Below, piece by piece: positions 1 through 7,599 of a DNA stretch of 64,000 bases. Numbering within the stretch: the first letter of the stretch is position 1; the number at the start of each line of letters is the position of its first letter. The position numbers were made by a program, and so were the translations under genes. The notes under the pieces are model-generated. The model made no database searches. It saw only the letters and a list, made by a program, of their open reading frames with translations, and had not been told where the DNA came from. The stretch comes from Lentzea tibetensis (GTDB lineage: Bacteria > Actinomycetota > Actinomycetes > Mycobacteriales > Pseudonocardiaceae), in the NCBI RefSeq assembly GCF_007845675.1, contig NZ_VOBR01000003.1:310001-374000 (forward strand), written 5' to 3'.

Positions 1-583
1 TGTCGTACAACGGACTCGCGCGCAACTCCGGCCCCATGTCCGTGTACACGCTCCACACCTCGACGAACGCGGCGTTGGCGCGCGTGCTGGACTTGTTGCG
101 CGCCATCAGCTGCCACTCCTCGCCGACGACGAGCCGCCCGTACGTCCGCTCGGCCTCGACGACCTGCCTGCGCACCTCGACGGGGAACCCCTTCGACATG
201 CGCTCGAGGTCGGCCAGCGCGTTGGCCTCGTGCGAGATGACCCGCTGCGTCTCCTGCAGGGTGTCCCACACCGAGCTGACCGCGAACCCGGCGACCACGG
301 CGTAGACCGTGCCCACCGTGCCGAACGCCGCGGCCAGCAGTCCCGCGTATCGATTGGCGATCCGCGGTGGCAGCAGCAGCGCCCCCACCGGCAGCGCTGA
401 GTCCGCGAGCGTCGCCATGGCGATGACGATGAGTGCTCCGGCCAGCCACGTCGGCAGTTCCGCCCAGTACCGCCAGAGCAGCGCGATCGCGGTCAGCCCG
501 AGTGCGACCTCGGCGTACCACGTGCGGGTGCGCCACGAATGCCCTGGCGCCGTCGGACTCGGCCCGGACTTGCGCGTGGGCAT
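1..583 (-). CDS. DUF4239 (bestrophin-like) membrane protein, 3' end cut by window
   Basis: The frame opens at an ATG at 583 and is still open at the window edge, so only the first 194 residues are visible. They contain a basic N-terminus and about three hydrophobic segments (roughly residues 23-40, 44-66 and 80-104). A soluble stretch follows with the DUF4239 signature: FAVSSVWD after the last helix, then ISHEANALADLERMSKGFP and a later EEW. DUF4239 proteins are bestrophin-like membrane proteins of unknown function. A 65-bp gap separates it from the EspG-like gene, so it may be the last gene of that unit or independent. The family call is from motif memory; function is not inferred. Confidence 0.8.
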   Translation of the reverse strand, partial: MPTRKSGPSPTAPGHSWRTRTWYAEVALGLTAIALLWRYWAELPTWLAGALIVIAMATLADSALPVGALLLPPRIANRYAGLLAAAFGTVGTVYAVVAGFAVSSVWDTLQETQRVISHEANALADLERMSKGFPVEVRRQVVEAERTYGRLVVGEEWQLMARNKSSTRANAAFVEVWSVYTDMGPELRASPLYD

Positions 584-648
584 GGGACTCCTACTCGAGA
601 CTGGCGCACAGTATCCAGATCGCCCTCGAGTGGATCAAGTTCAGTGGA

Positions 649-1404
649 TCATCGTTGACTGGTCAAGGACAGCACCTGTGCCAGCTGGCGGGCCACGCCG
701 TTGTTGTCGGCGGGCGCGACGGTGATCCAGTCGGGCGTGCGGCCCGGCGTGTTCACGTAGCGGCCGGCCTCCGTGTCGACCCAGGTGACCGGCGGGAAGT
801 TCTTCTTGGTGCGGCCCTGTTCGAGCGTGACCGTGAAGTGCCCGGTGCCGATCGGCGGGTTGGACATCATCTGCTGGAACAGCCGGACGTCTTCGTTCGG
901 CGTCATGCGGACCGTCTGCCGGAATCCTTGCTGCTGCTCGGGTTGCTGTTTGAGCGCCGCGACGTTCAGCGTCACCAGCTTGCCGGGACCGGGCCGCATC
1001 TGCGGCAGCAGCCCGACCAGCGCGGGGACGAGTGCGTTGTCCTGCACCAGGTTCAGGCTCACCGACTTCTCGTCCTGCTGCACCAGCACGGCGTAACTCC
1101 CGCGCGCCACCACGGACGCGCGCAGCAACGTCTCCGTCTTCTTGTCCGGCATGCCCAGCGCGACGATGCGCAACTCGGGGCGCGCCAACAACATCAGCGC
1201 GTCCTCCAGCTCCGGCTCCGGACGCCCGCGCCTCGCGAGGTTGCGGCGTTCCAGGTCGGTGTGGACGGCGGCCTTGATCCGATTGCGCTCTTCGATCGTC
1301 TCGCCGTGTGACTGGACGTCGAAGGGGTGGGGAATGCTCCCCGCCCGCAGGTCCTCCCAGAGGACCTCGAACGCGGGCAGGGAGAGCGTCGCTATGTTCT
1401 TCAT
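649..1404 (-). CDS. EspG-family ESX secretion-associated protein
   Basis: This 251-residue protein has the EspG fold signature: N-terminal LSLPAFEVLWEDL, a central strand region around SYAVLVQQDEKSVSL, and a C-terminal GTGHFTV..GR.. segment followed by WVDTEAGRYV. EspG proteins are cytosolic chaperones that bind the helical tip of PE/PPE-type type VII secretion substrates. Its ATG overlaps the stop of the upstream PPE-like gene by four bases (ATGA), implying translational coupling with its probable client. No EccB/C/D or MycP core gene is in the window, so the secretion machine must be encoded elsewhere. The family assignment is strong; client specificity is inferred from position. Confidence 0.9.
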   Translation of the reverse strand: MKNIATLSLPAFEVLWEDLRAGSIPHPFDVQSHGETIEERNRIKAAVHTDLERRNLARRGRPEPELEDALMLLARPELRIVALGMPDKKTETLLRASVVARGSYAVLVQQDEKSVSLNLVQDNALVPALVGLLPQMRPGPGKLVTLNVAALKQQPEQQQGFRQTVRMTPNEDVRLFQQMMSNPPIGTGHFTVTLEQGRTKKNFPPVTWVDTEAGRYVNTPGRTPDWITVAPADNNGVARQLAQVLSLTSQR

Positions 1405-2633
1405 CCGCCGATCACCGGGGGAGCGACCATGCGGTCGTCGTCGAAGTACTCGTCAGTGGGCTGCAGGTAGGTGGACTTGTGCTCCTTGTCCTCCGCGCCC
1501 TGCCCGGCACCCGCGCCGCCGCCCATGCCGCCGGCACCGGCCGCACCCGCGCGACCGGCCGCACCTCCTGCGGCACCACCACGTCCGGCCGTCCCTTCAG
1601 GACCGTGCGCGTTGTTCATGACACCCGAACTGCCACCGGGACTGGCAGGCCCGAAGCTGCCCGCACCGCGGCCACCCGCACCACCGGGCCCGAAACCACC
1701 CGCGCCGCGACCGCCGGGGCCACCGCCACCAGGACCGCCGCCACGACCGGCGGGGCCGCCGCCGCGACCATTGGGGCCACCGCGTGGGTTGTTGCGCGGG
1801 TCGTTCGGGTTCGGCTTCCCGCCGGGCGGGAACAGGCCGGGGGGCGGCGTGAGCGGCGGCATGCCCGGAGGCTTGGTGCCGGGCGGCAGGGTCGTGTTGG
1901 GGGGAGGCATCACCGGCGGCGTGGTGGGCGGCGCCGTCCACGACGTGTTGGTGGTGCCGGTGTTGTTGACGCCCTGCATGTTCGGCTGGCCGAACTGCTG
2001 GTTCGGGTTCACCGAGTTGGTGTTCTTGCTGTACGTGGTGCTGCTCGTCTGCGTCGTGCCCTGCTCGTGCGTCACCTGCGGGGTGTCTTCGAACGTGGGC
2101 ATCTGCGCCGCGGCCGTCGCCATCGAGTTGTCGCGCTCGGTCATGACGCGCTCGGCCTCTTGCTTGGCCTGCTGGGACTTCTCCCGCTGCTCCATCATGT
2201 CGAACGGCAACGTGAAGTTGTCGATCGGATTCCAGTTGGTCTGGGCATCGATGAACATCTTCTTGGGGTCGTACGGCACTTCCTTGGGAAAGCTGTTCTG
2301 TGCCTTCTCCGCCGCATCGGTCTGCGTCTGGATCGAGTTGCCGGTGCTGGTGAACGTCTCCGACATCTTGTCCGTGAAGTTGCCGACCTTGGTCAACGCC
2401 TGTCGGGCTGCCGTGCCTGCCGTACCGGACCAACCCCCGCTCAGTCCGTTGACGACGGTGTTGAGGCCGACCGCGACTTCGGTGAGCTCGTCCGCAATCG
2501 ACTTCCACTCCGCTGCGATCTCACCTGCGGCACCCGGATTGTTGTTCTCCCGGACCTGCTGGTTCATCGCCGCATGGCTCTGCCCTGGATAGTGCGCGGT
2601 GGGCGGCGGAACCCGCGGTGTGTTGTGAGCCAT
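1401..2633 (-). CDS. WXG100/PPE-like secreted substrate with Gly/Pro-rich C-terminus
   Basis: This is a 410-residue protein in two parts. Residues about 30-135 are helical, with a WSG turn (W68-S69-G70) between two helices, as in WXG100 and PPE proteins. A second helical block ends near residue 190 (region with NPIDNFTLPFD). The remainder is very rich in Gly, Pro and Ala, with long GG/PG runs, and ends in an acidic tail. The Pro-Pro-Glu motif of mycobacterial PPE proteins is absent. Its stop overlaps the EspG start, and a DUF3558 lipoprotein and a helical protein lie upstream on the same strand. I infer a type VII secretion substrate acting outside the cell. The repetitive C-terminus also produces several long false frames on the other strand. 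Confidence 0.85.
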   Translation of the reverse strand: MAHNTPRVPPPTAHYPGQSHAAMNQQVRENNNPGAAGEIAAEWKSIADELTEVAVGLNTVVNGLSGGWSGTAGTAARQALTKVGNFTDKMSETFTSTGNSIQTQTDAAEKAQNSFPKEVPYDPKKMFIDAQTNWNPIDNFTLPFDMMEQREKSQQAKQEAERVMTERDNSMATAAAQMPTFEDTPQVTHEQGTTQTSSTTYSKNTNSVNPNQQFGQPNMQGVNNTGTTNTSWTAPPTTPPVMPPPNTTLPPGTKPPGMPPLTPPPGLFPPGGKPNPNDPRNNPRGGPNGRGGGPAGRGGGPGGGGPGGRGAGGFGPGGAGGRGAGSFGPASPGGSSGVMNNAHGPEGTAGRGGAAGGAAGRAGAAGAGGMGGGAGAGQGAEDKEHKSTYLQPTDEYFDDDRMVAPPVIGG

Positions 2634-2661
2634 CGATCATCCCCCCTCGGGATTGGCTGGA

Positions 2662-3198
2662 TCAGGGCAGCTTGGCGGCGACCAACTCTGCGGACTTGGT
2701 GGCGACGTCACACGCCTTCGCGGTGTCGGTGGACGTCACACCGGCGTTCATGACGATCTGCACACTGGACGAGTCGGTGACGGCGAGCACCACGTCGCAG
2801 AAGTTCGGGCTCTTTGCTCCGGCGACCTTGTAGCCCTCGTACTTCCCGAATTTGGCCGGGGTCTTGGTGTCGCCCGTGTAGTTGTAGTCCTTACTGCCCT
2901 GCTTGGTGTTGACCGAGATCAGCAGTCCACCGTTCTTGTCGATCCACTCACAGGTCTCTTCACCAGCGAGCTTGCGTGCCTCAGGCTTGGCGTTGAGGCC
3001 AAGCTGAGAAGCCTCACCAGTGCTGACGAGCTCACACGGCTTGACGCTTGCCAGCTTGTCCTCCCCAGCACTGCTGCTGCTCGTGGGAGTAGATGCTGTC
3101 GTGCTGGTTCCGGGTGTCGCGGTGCCATTGGTGTTCCCACTGGTGCATGCGGTGGCCAGCAGGGTGAGCCCGACAATCGCGATACGAATGTGGTTCAT
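2662..3198 (-). CDS. DUF3558 lipoprotein
   Basis: The 178-residue protein begins with a lipoprotein signal ending in LLATAC, followed by a Ser/Thr-rich linker to about residue 45. A DUF3558 domain comes next, with conserved cysteines (KPCELVS, ETCEWID, NFCDVV) and the final KSAELVAAKLP helix. DUF3558 proteins are actinomycete surface lipoproteins of unknown function. It sits 9 bp downstream of the helical protein and 28 bp upstream of the PPE-like gene, so the four genes look like one operon. A role at the cell envelope near the exported ESX substrate is inference. Two further DUF3558 lipoproteins occur at 33001 and 42183. Confidence 0.88.
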   Translation of the reverse strand: MNHIRIAIVGLTLLATACTSGNTNGTATPGTSTTASTPTSSSSAGEDKLASVKPCELVSTGEASQLGLNAKPEARKLAGEETCEWIDKNGGLLISVNTKQGSKDYNYTGDTKTPAKFGKYEGYKVAGAKSPNFCDVVLAVTDSSSVQIVMNAGVTSTDTAKACDVATKSAELVAAKLP

Positions 3199-3207
3199 GA
3201 CTTCCTG

Positions 3208-3660
3208 TCAGAGTTTGTTGAAGGTGGTCGACTGGCCCTCTTCGACGGCCTGGTAGGACTTGCGGCTCTTTTCGATCTCAACTTTGAGCGCTTCGATCGC
3301 CTTGACCAAGTCCGGAATGACCGCGTTCTGCGCTAGCAGGCCGACCTCTTCGTTGACCTTGCTGACCTGTTCGGCGTAGCCGCCACCCAGCGGTGTCTTG
3401 GTGCCCAGCACGCGAGCCCTGGTCGCGATCTTCTGAAGGACGACCTGGAAGTCGTCAAGCTTCTTGATCGCGGAGTCGATGGCGTGCGGGTCGGCAGCCA
3501 GAGCTCCGGCCTCGTTCGCGGCGGCGATCGACTTCACCGCGGCGGTGATCGTGCTGATGCCACCGGTCATGAAGCCCATGAAGCTGCCGCCGGACTGCTC
3601 GTTGTACTGCTCGAACGCGTAGGTCTGCGCGCTCTCCTGAGGACTGCTCTGGGCCGTCAC
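3208..3660 (-). CDS. Small helical protein heading the ESX-accessory operon
   Basis: This 150-residue protein has no signal peptide. It is predicted almost entirely helical, with a Gly-rich patch near residues 24-34 (GGSFMGFMTGG) and then two long amphipathic helices that look coiled-coil-like. There is no WXG motif and no YxxxD/E tail that I can see. It is first in the apparent operon: helical protein, DUF3558 lipoprotein, PPE-like protein, EspG. Size and context suggest a PE-like or ESX-B-like partner of the PPE-like protein, but I do not recognise a named family. It is preceded by about 100 bp without coding signal that should hold the operon promoter. Confidence 0.7.
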   Translation of the reverse strand: MTAQSSPQESAQTYAFEQYNEQSGGSFMGFMTGGISTITAAVKSIAAANEAGALAADPHAIDSAIKKLDDFQVVLQKIATRARVLGTKTPLGGGYAEQVSKVNEEVGLLAQNAVIPDLVKAIEALKVEIEKSRKSYQAVEEGQSTTFNKL

Positions 3661-3759
3661 AGGGCTTAACCCTCCCCGATTGCACTCTGTGTTCGGCAGT
3701 TGACCATACAGCGATGCACCCGGTTGGGGGATCAGTTGAACTACTTACAACCGTTTGGG

Positions 3760-3924
3760 TTAGGACGTTGCCCTGGTCAGGAAGGCTCTGAACGCGCTCA
3801 GTGAGAAGATAAGTGCAGGTCCGGCGGTGTGCTTGGAGTCTCTGACTCCGGCTGCGGAGGTGGTCAACGCCACCTCAACGCAGTTCGCCTCCGTGCCGCT
3901 GTAGCTGCTCTTCCGCCAGTTCAC
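3760..3924 (-). CDS. DUF397 protein (54 aa)
   Basis: From a GTG at 3924 the frame reads MNWRKSSYSGTEANCVEVAL and continues with GVRDSK and an F..FL C-terminus to a TAA at 3760-3762. This is the standard DUF397 pattern (W.KSSYS, CVEV, VRDSK, F..F). A GGAGG lies nine bases before the GTG. It overlaps the last 50 bases of the XRE/DUF5753 gene in another frame, so the two are co-transcribed. In Streptomyces, DUF397 proteins partner XRE regulators of the WhiJ/BldB-associated type in developmental and antibiotic control. That pairing is established for the families; partnership here is inferred from the overlap. Confidence 0.9.
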   Translation of the reverse strand: MNWRKSSYSGTEANCVEVALTTSAAGVRDSKHTAGPALIFSLSAFRAFLTRATS

Positions 3925-4771
3925 CCTGTGTCGCCTCCGGGTCCAGCCTGCGCGCCAGCTTGTTGATCAGCAGGATCGATTCTTGCGCAGGTAGAGCGCG
4001 TCTCACCAGGAGCCGAATGGCTTGCTCGTACCGGGTGATCTCGTGGTCCTCTTCGAGGATCAGGACGGACGTCAGGTTCTCCAGGTACACCGCCTTGTGG
4101 CCGTTCGCGCGCCTGAACAGGGCGAAGGCACCGTTGGCTCCGGCGTGGCCGCCGGAGTTGGGGACAATCCGCAGGTCGATGTTCGATTGCTTGGCGGCAT
4201 CGTCAAGGTAGTCGAGCTGGCGGCGCATGACGTCGTCGCCGCCGACCATCCGGTGCAGGGCGAGTTCGTCGATGATCGCGAGGAGCTTCGGTGGCTTGGG
4301 CTTCAGCAGCAGCGCATGCCGTTGCATGCGGATCACCATTCGATGCTCGACCTCGGAGTCGGGAACCAAGCCGCTCTCCCGCAGCAGCGCGCGGGTGTAC
4401 TCGCCGGTCTGCAGCAGGCCCGGGATGTTCATGCCCTCGAAGTTGACGATCAGATCGGCCTTGTTCTCCAGGTTGATCAGGGTGCGGACGCGCTCGGCGA
4501 AGTCCGGCTTGTTGCGCTGCCACCAGCCGCGCCGCTCGAACTCGTGGGCGAGTGCCAGCAACTCGGCGCGGCGCGGGCCCACGCAGCGGTAGATGGCGAG
4601 CAGGGCAGCGACGTCCTCCGGCGAGCCTTCGCGGAGACCGTTCTCGATGCGGCTCATCTTGGTGGCGGAAGCGTCGATGAGCTCACCGGCGCGCTCGAGC
4701 GAGAGTCCGGTCTGCTCGCGCAGGCGGCGCAGATCGTCTCCGAGTTCTTCGGCGCGCACGGTGAGGTTCAT
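3875..4771 (-). CDS. XRE-family regulator with DUF5753 domain (WhiJ-like)
   Basis: Residues about 5-60 form an XRE helix-turn-helix (LREQTGLSLERAGELIDASATKMS pattern, with SRIENG). The remaining roughly 230 residues are the DUF5753 domain: IPGLLQTGEYTRALL, ALLLKPKPP, IIDELALHR and a C-terminal ENLTSVLILEE. This is the WhiJ-type architecture, in which a DNA-binding regulator is antagonised or modulated by a DUF397 partner, here encoded at its 3' end. I place the start at the ATG at 4771 (298 aa), just before the helix-turn-helix. A GTG at 4816 would add 15 residues. It lies 54 bp downstream of the lipoprotein gene on the same strand. Confidence 0.9.
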   Translation of the reverse strand: MNLTVRAEELGDDLRRLREQTGLSLERAGELIDASATKMSRIENGLREGSPEDVAALLAIYRCVGPRRAELLALAHEFERRGWWQRNKPDFAERVRTLINLENKADLIVNFEGMNIPGLLQTGEYTRALLRESGLVPDSEVEHRMVIRMQRHALLLKPKPPKLLAIIDELALHRMVGGDDVMRRQLDYLDDAAKQSNIDLRIVPNSGGHAGANGAFALFRRANGHKAVYLENLTSVLILEEDHEITRYEQAIRLLVRRALPAQESILLINKLARRLDPEATQGELAEEQLQRHGGELR

Positions 4772-4825
4772 CGGTCCATCGTGGCCGGTCGTACCGACGG
4801 AAACGATTGCCAGCACTCGATGGCA

Positions 4826-5320
4826 CTACACCTTTCCCACAAGGAAAACCCGATCGGATTCACCGGGCGAGAGCGGCCGCGACAGCTTGTGCCGCGGGCT
4901 CACGTTGACCTTGTTGTGCTGGAACGTGAGCGCCCAGTTGTTGTTGAGACTGCTCATGCACGTGTTGCCGGTGCCGATGGACGGCGAGACCGCGACCGGT
5001 GGCGCGAACTGATGGTCGTCCGCGGGGTCGCACGAGTACGCGTTGCCGCCTGTGGCGGCCTCTTCCTTGTCCCACATGGAGAAGCTCGCGTAGAGGTGGC
5101 GGTGCTCCCGGCCGGTACGTCGCCCGTCGACGGAGAGCTGCGAACACGCGTCGTAGGTCGCCGTCGAGCCGTACCTCGCGGGCGCACCGTCGCCCGGCAC
5201 CTGCCTGACGAGGATCGGGGCCGAGGTCGGCGCGGACGGGACGTGACTCGGCGCCTGGAACGACGTGACCGGTCCGCAGGCGGTGACCAGCACGGCCAGG
5301 AGTGCGAACAGGCGGATCAC
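4826..5320 (-). CDS. Small secreted lipoprotein, unknown function
   Basis: This 164-residue protein has a lipoprotein signal (residues 1-15, LVTAC). The mature part has four cysteines likely to pair (YDACSQL, AYSCDPAD, NTCMSSL plus the lipidated one), several His residues and a motif DDHQFAPPVAV. I do not recognise a family and it lacks the DUF3558 pattern. Its GTG overlaps the stop of the preceding 42-aa gene by four bases (GTGA), so it is translationally coupled. The same strand continues into the XRE/DUF397 pair. The coupling suggests the lipoprotein and the regulators belong to one functional unit. Confidence 0.72.
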   Translation of the reverse strand: MIRLFALLAVLVTACGPVTSFQAPSHVPSAPTSAPILVRQVPGDGAPARYGSTATYDACSQLSVDGRRTGREHRHLYASFSMWDKEEAATGGNAYSCDPADDHQFAPPVAVSPSIGTGNTCMSSLNNNWALTFQHNKVNVSPRHKLSRPLSPGESDRVFLVGKV

Positions 5321-5445
5321 CGGTCGTCCAGCATCCTGCCGAGCTCGGCGGCGAACTCGCCCACCTCGTCCAGGCCGCAGCCGGGGAAAGCCGAGGACAA
5401 CTCCACGATGTCCTGGCCGATCTTGATCAGTTCCTCATCGGGCAT
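5317..5445 (-). CDS. Tiny acidic protein (42 aa), unknown
   Basis: The ATG at 5445 opens a frame beginning MPDEELIKIGQDIVELSSAF and ending AELGRMLDDR at 5317. The composition is acidic and helical with one central Cys (PGCGLDEVGEF). It overlaps the end of the upstream 70-aa gene by 11 bases and the start of the lipoprotein gene by four bases, a double overlap typical of coupled genes. High third-position GC supports coding. I do not recognise a family. Confidence 0.55.
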   Translation of the reverse strand: MPDEELIKIGQDIVELSSAFPGCGLDEVGEFAAELGRMLDDR

Positions 5446-5647
5446 GTAGCACTCCAATGCGACGGAAGTTCCCCGCGCAGATGTGGGAAACCAAGCGCTC
5501 CAACAGGTCCATGGGCATCGAGTCCACGTCGAACGCCGTGCAGCACAGTCGGCAGATGACGTCCAACCGGTCAGGGGGTGAGAACGTGCCGAACACGGCG
5601 GACACGGGGTGTGGACAGAGGACGACCATGCGACCAAGACAAGCCAC
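5435..5647 (-). CDS. Small Cys-rich protein (70 aa), possible zinc binder
   Basis: The frame from a GTG at 5647 (or ATG at 5629, 64 aa) contains LCPHP near the N-terminus, CRLCC mid-protein and HICAGNFRR near the C-terminus. That gives Cys/His spacing suitable for metal binding. It overlaps the 42-aa gene by 11 bases. It is the first gene of the minus-strand run ending in DUF397 and lies 53 bp from the divergent tsaC, so the shared intergenic space should contain both promoters. I do not recognise a family. Start choice is uncertain because no clear ribosome site precedes either candidate. Confidence 0.5.
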   Translation of the reverse strand: MACLGRMVVLCPHPVSAVFGTFSPPDRLDVICRLCCTAFDVDSMPMDLLERLVSHICAGNFRRIGVLHAR

Positions 5648-5700
5648 CGGAGAGACGAAGCGGAACCAGTTGCATCCCTGGCAAAGCCCGAAGGAGGAGC

Positions 5701-6369
5701 GTGGCTAAGCTCACGCAGGTGAGCACGGTCTACGACTGCAGCGAACCGAGCAACCGCGCGGCAGGCCTCGCCGCAGCTGCCGGGGCGGTGCGCAGCGGGC
5801 GGTTGGTCGTCATGCCGACCGACACGGTCTACGGCATCGGCTGCGACGCGTTCGACGCCGAGGCGGTCCGAAGTCTTCTCGAGGCCAAGGGGCGCGGGCC
5901 GGACATGCCCGTTCCCGTGCTGGTCGGCAGCTGGACGACGATCGACGGGCTGGTGCTCAGCGTGCCGCGGCAGGCCCGCGCGCTGATCGAGGCGTTCTGG
6001 CCCGGCGGATTGAGCCTCGTGCTGCCGCACGCGCCCAGCCTGGCGTGGGACCTGGGGCAGACGCGCGGCACGGTGATGCTGCGGATGCCGTTGCACCCGG
6101 TGGCGCTCGAGCTGCTCAGGGACGTCGGGCCCATGGCCGTGTCCAGCGCGAACAAGACCGGGTTCGCGCCCGCGTCCAGTGCGCAGGAAGCGCGCGAGCA
6201 GCTCGGTGACTCGGTGCCGGTGTACCTCGAAGGCGGTCCGAGCATGGAGAACATCGCCTCCACGATCGTCGACCTCACCGGGCCGGACGCGCTCATCCTC
6301 CGCGAGGGAGCGGTGTCCGCGAAGGACGTCAACGAGGTGCTGGGCATCGAAGTCGAAGTCGCCCAATAG
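5701..6369 (+). CDS. tsaC: L-threonylcarbamoyladenylate synthase (Sua5/YrdC family)
   Basis: The GTG at 5701 follows AAGGAGGAGC, a near-perfect ribosome site, giving 222 residues. The YrdC domain is evident: SGRLVVMPTDTVYGIGCD (ATP/threonine pocket), KGRGPDMPVPVLV (the KxR-type basic motif) and SSANKTG. The enzyme makes threonylcarbamoyl-AMP from threonine, bicarbonate and ATP for the t6A37 modification of ANN-decoding tRNAs. It is the short single-domain form without the Sua5 extension. In M. tuberculosis the same gene (Rv1301) also sits directly before wecA and the ATP synthase operon, so the gene order supports the call. Confidence 0.95.
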   Translation: MAKLTQVSTVYDCSEPSNRAAGLAAAAGAVRSGRLVVMPTDTVYGIGCDAFDAEAVRSLLEAKGRGPDMPVPVLVGSWTTIDGLVLSVPRQARALIEAFWPGGLSLVLPHAPSLAWDLGQTRGTVMLRMPLHPVALELLRDVGPMAVSSANKTGFAPASSAQEAREQLGDSVPVYLEGGPSMENIASTIVDLTGPDALILREGAVSAKDVNEVLGIEVEVAQ

Positions 6370-6380
6370 TGGATCATGAA

Positions 6381-6396
6381 CCACGCGGTAGCGTGG
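6381..6396 (+). terminator. Short hairpin between tsaC and wecA
   Basis: CCACGC-GGTA-GCGTGG forms a perfect 6-bp stem with a 4-base loop, 12 bases after the tsaC stop. No T-run follows. It could be a weak terminator or a spacer. The sequence after it (GATAGATT) could be a -10 element for wecA. Confidence 0.35.
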
Positions 6397-6418
6397 CACC
6401 CAACACCTCGCCGATAGA

Positions 6419-7582
6419 TTGGTAAGCCTTCCCGCCGTGGGCCAGCTGCCTGCATCAAGTTTCGTCCTGCCGGTACGTGAGTACGTGCTGGTCGGACTCA
6501 CGGCCGCCGTCGTGACGTTCCTGCTCACCGGCCTGGTCCGCCTCCTCGCGTTCCGCATCGGTGCGGTCGCGTACCCGCGGCAGCGCGACGTGCACGTCAA
6601 ACCCATGCCGCGCATGGGCGGGCTCGCGATCTACGGCGGCGTGCTCGGCGGGATGCTCCTCGCGCACCAGCTGCCCGTGCTGCGGGCCGCGTTCGACTTC
6701 TCCAACGACCCCATCGGCGTGATCATCGCCGGCGGCGTCATCGTGCTGGTCGGCGTCATCGACGACCGGTTCGAGCTGGACTCGCTCACCAAGCTCGCCG
6801 GTCAGGTCACGGCCGCGGGCATCCTCGTGCTGTTCGGCCTGCAGTGGATGATCGCCTGGGTGCCCTGGGGCGGCGGTGCCACGCTGAGCCTCGACCAGAA
6901 CCAGGGCGCGCTGCTCACCGTGCTGCTCGCCGTCACCATGATCAACGCGATGAACTTCGTCGACGGGCTCGACGGGCTCGCCGCCGGCATCGGGCTCATC
7001 GCGGCCACCGCCACCTGCGCGTTCTCCATCGGGCTGCTGGTGCAGGCCGAAGGCTCCGTCGACGCCTACCCGCCCGCGCTGATCGCGGCCGCGCTCGCCG
7101 GTGCGTGCCTCGGCTTCCTGCCGCACAACTTCAACCCGGCGCGCATCTTCATGGGCGACTCGGGCTCCATGCTCATCGGGCTGATGCTCGCCGCCGCGAC
7201 CACGAGCGCCAGCGGCAAGATGAACGTCGGCAGCCGCGACGCGAGCGACCTGCTCGGTCTGCTCTCCCCGCTGATCGTCGTCGCCGCCGTGCTGTTCGTG
7301 CCGCTGCTGGACCTGCTGATGGCGGTCATCCGGCGCACCGCGCGCGGCGAAAGCCCGTTCTCCGCGGACAAGATGCACCTGCACCACCGGTTGCTGGAGA
7401 TCGGCCACTCGCAACGGCGTGCGGTGCTGCTCATCTACTTGTGGGCCGGAGTGCTCGCGTTCGGCGCCGTCGCGCTCACGCTGTTCGACCCCGCCATCGT
7501 GGTGACGTTCCTCGTCATCGGGCTGATCGTCGCGGTCTTCGTCTCGGCGGTTCCGAGGCTGCGTGAAGCGCGGAAGTCCTGA
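6419..7582 (+). CDS. wecA: Undecaprenyl-phosphate GlcNAc-1-phosphate transferase (WecA)
   Basis: This integral membrane protein (about 11 helices, 387 aa) belongs to the MraY/WecA family. Visible motifs are the VREYVLVGLTAA opening, PRMGGLA, VIDDRFELD (Asp-Asp pair), NAMNFVDGLDGLAAG, HNFNPARIFMGDSGS and HLHHRLLEIGHSQ. It transfers GlcNAc-1-phosphate to decaprenyl or undecaprenyl phosphate at the cytoplasmic face, starting linker or wall polysaccharide synthesis. The position before atpI-like and atpB matches M. tuberculosis Rv1302. The start is uncertain: TTG at 6419 is the longest form, and GTG at 6437 is equally plausible because neither has a clear ribosome site. Confidence 0.93.
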   Translation: MVSLPAVGQLPASSFVLPVREYVLVGLTAAVVTFLLTGLVRLLAFRIGAVAYPRQRDVHVKPMPRMGGLAIYGGVLGGMLLAHQLPVLRAAFDFSNDPIGVIIAGGVIVLVGVIDDRFELDSLTKLAGQVTAAGILVLFGLQWMIAWVPWGGGATLSLDQNQGALLTVLLAVTMINAMNFVDGLDGLAAGIGLIAATATCAFSIGLLVQAEGSVDAYPPALIAAALAGACLGFLPHNFNPARIFMGDSGSMLIGLMLAAATTSASGKMNVGSRDASDLLGLLSPLIVVAAVLFVPLLDLLMAVIRRTARGESPFSADKMHLHHRLLEIGHSQRRAVLLIYLWAGVLAFGAVALTLFDPAIVVTFLVIGLIVAVFVSAVPRLREARKS

Positions 7583-7599
7583 CTTCCTACACTGAGCCC

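Noticed and set aside
1308-2753. Plus-strand frame of 481 codons opposite the PPE-like gene
   Set aside because: A shadow of the Gly/Pro-rich coding sequence; Arg-rich low-complexity translation.
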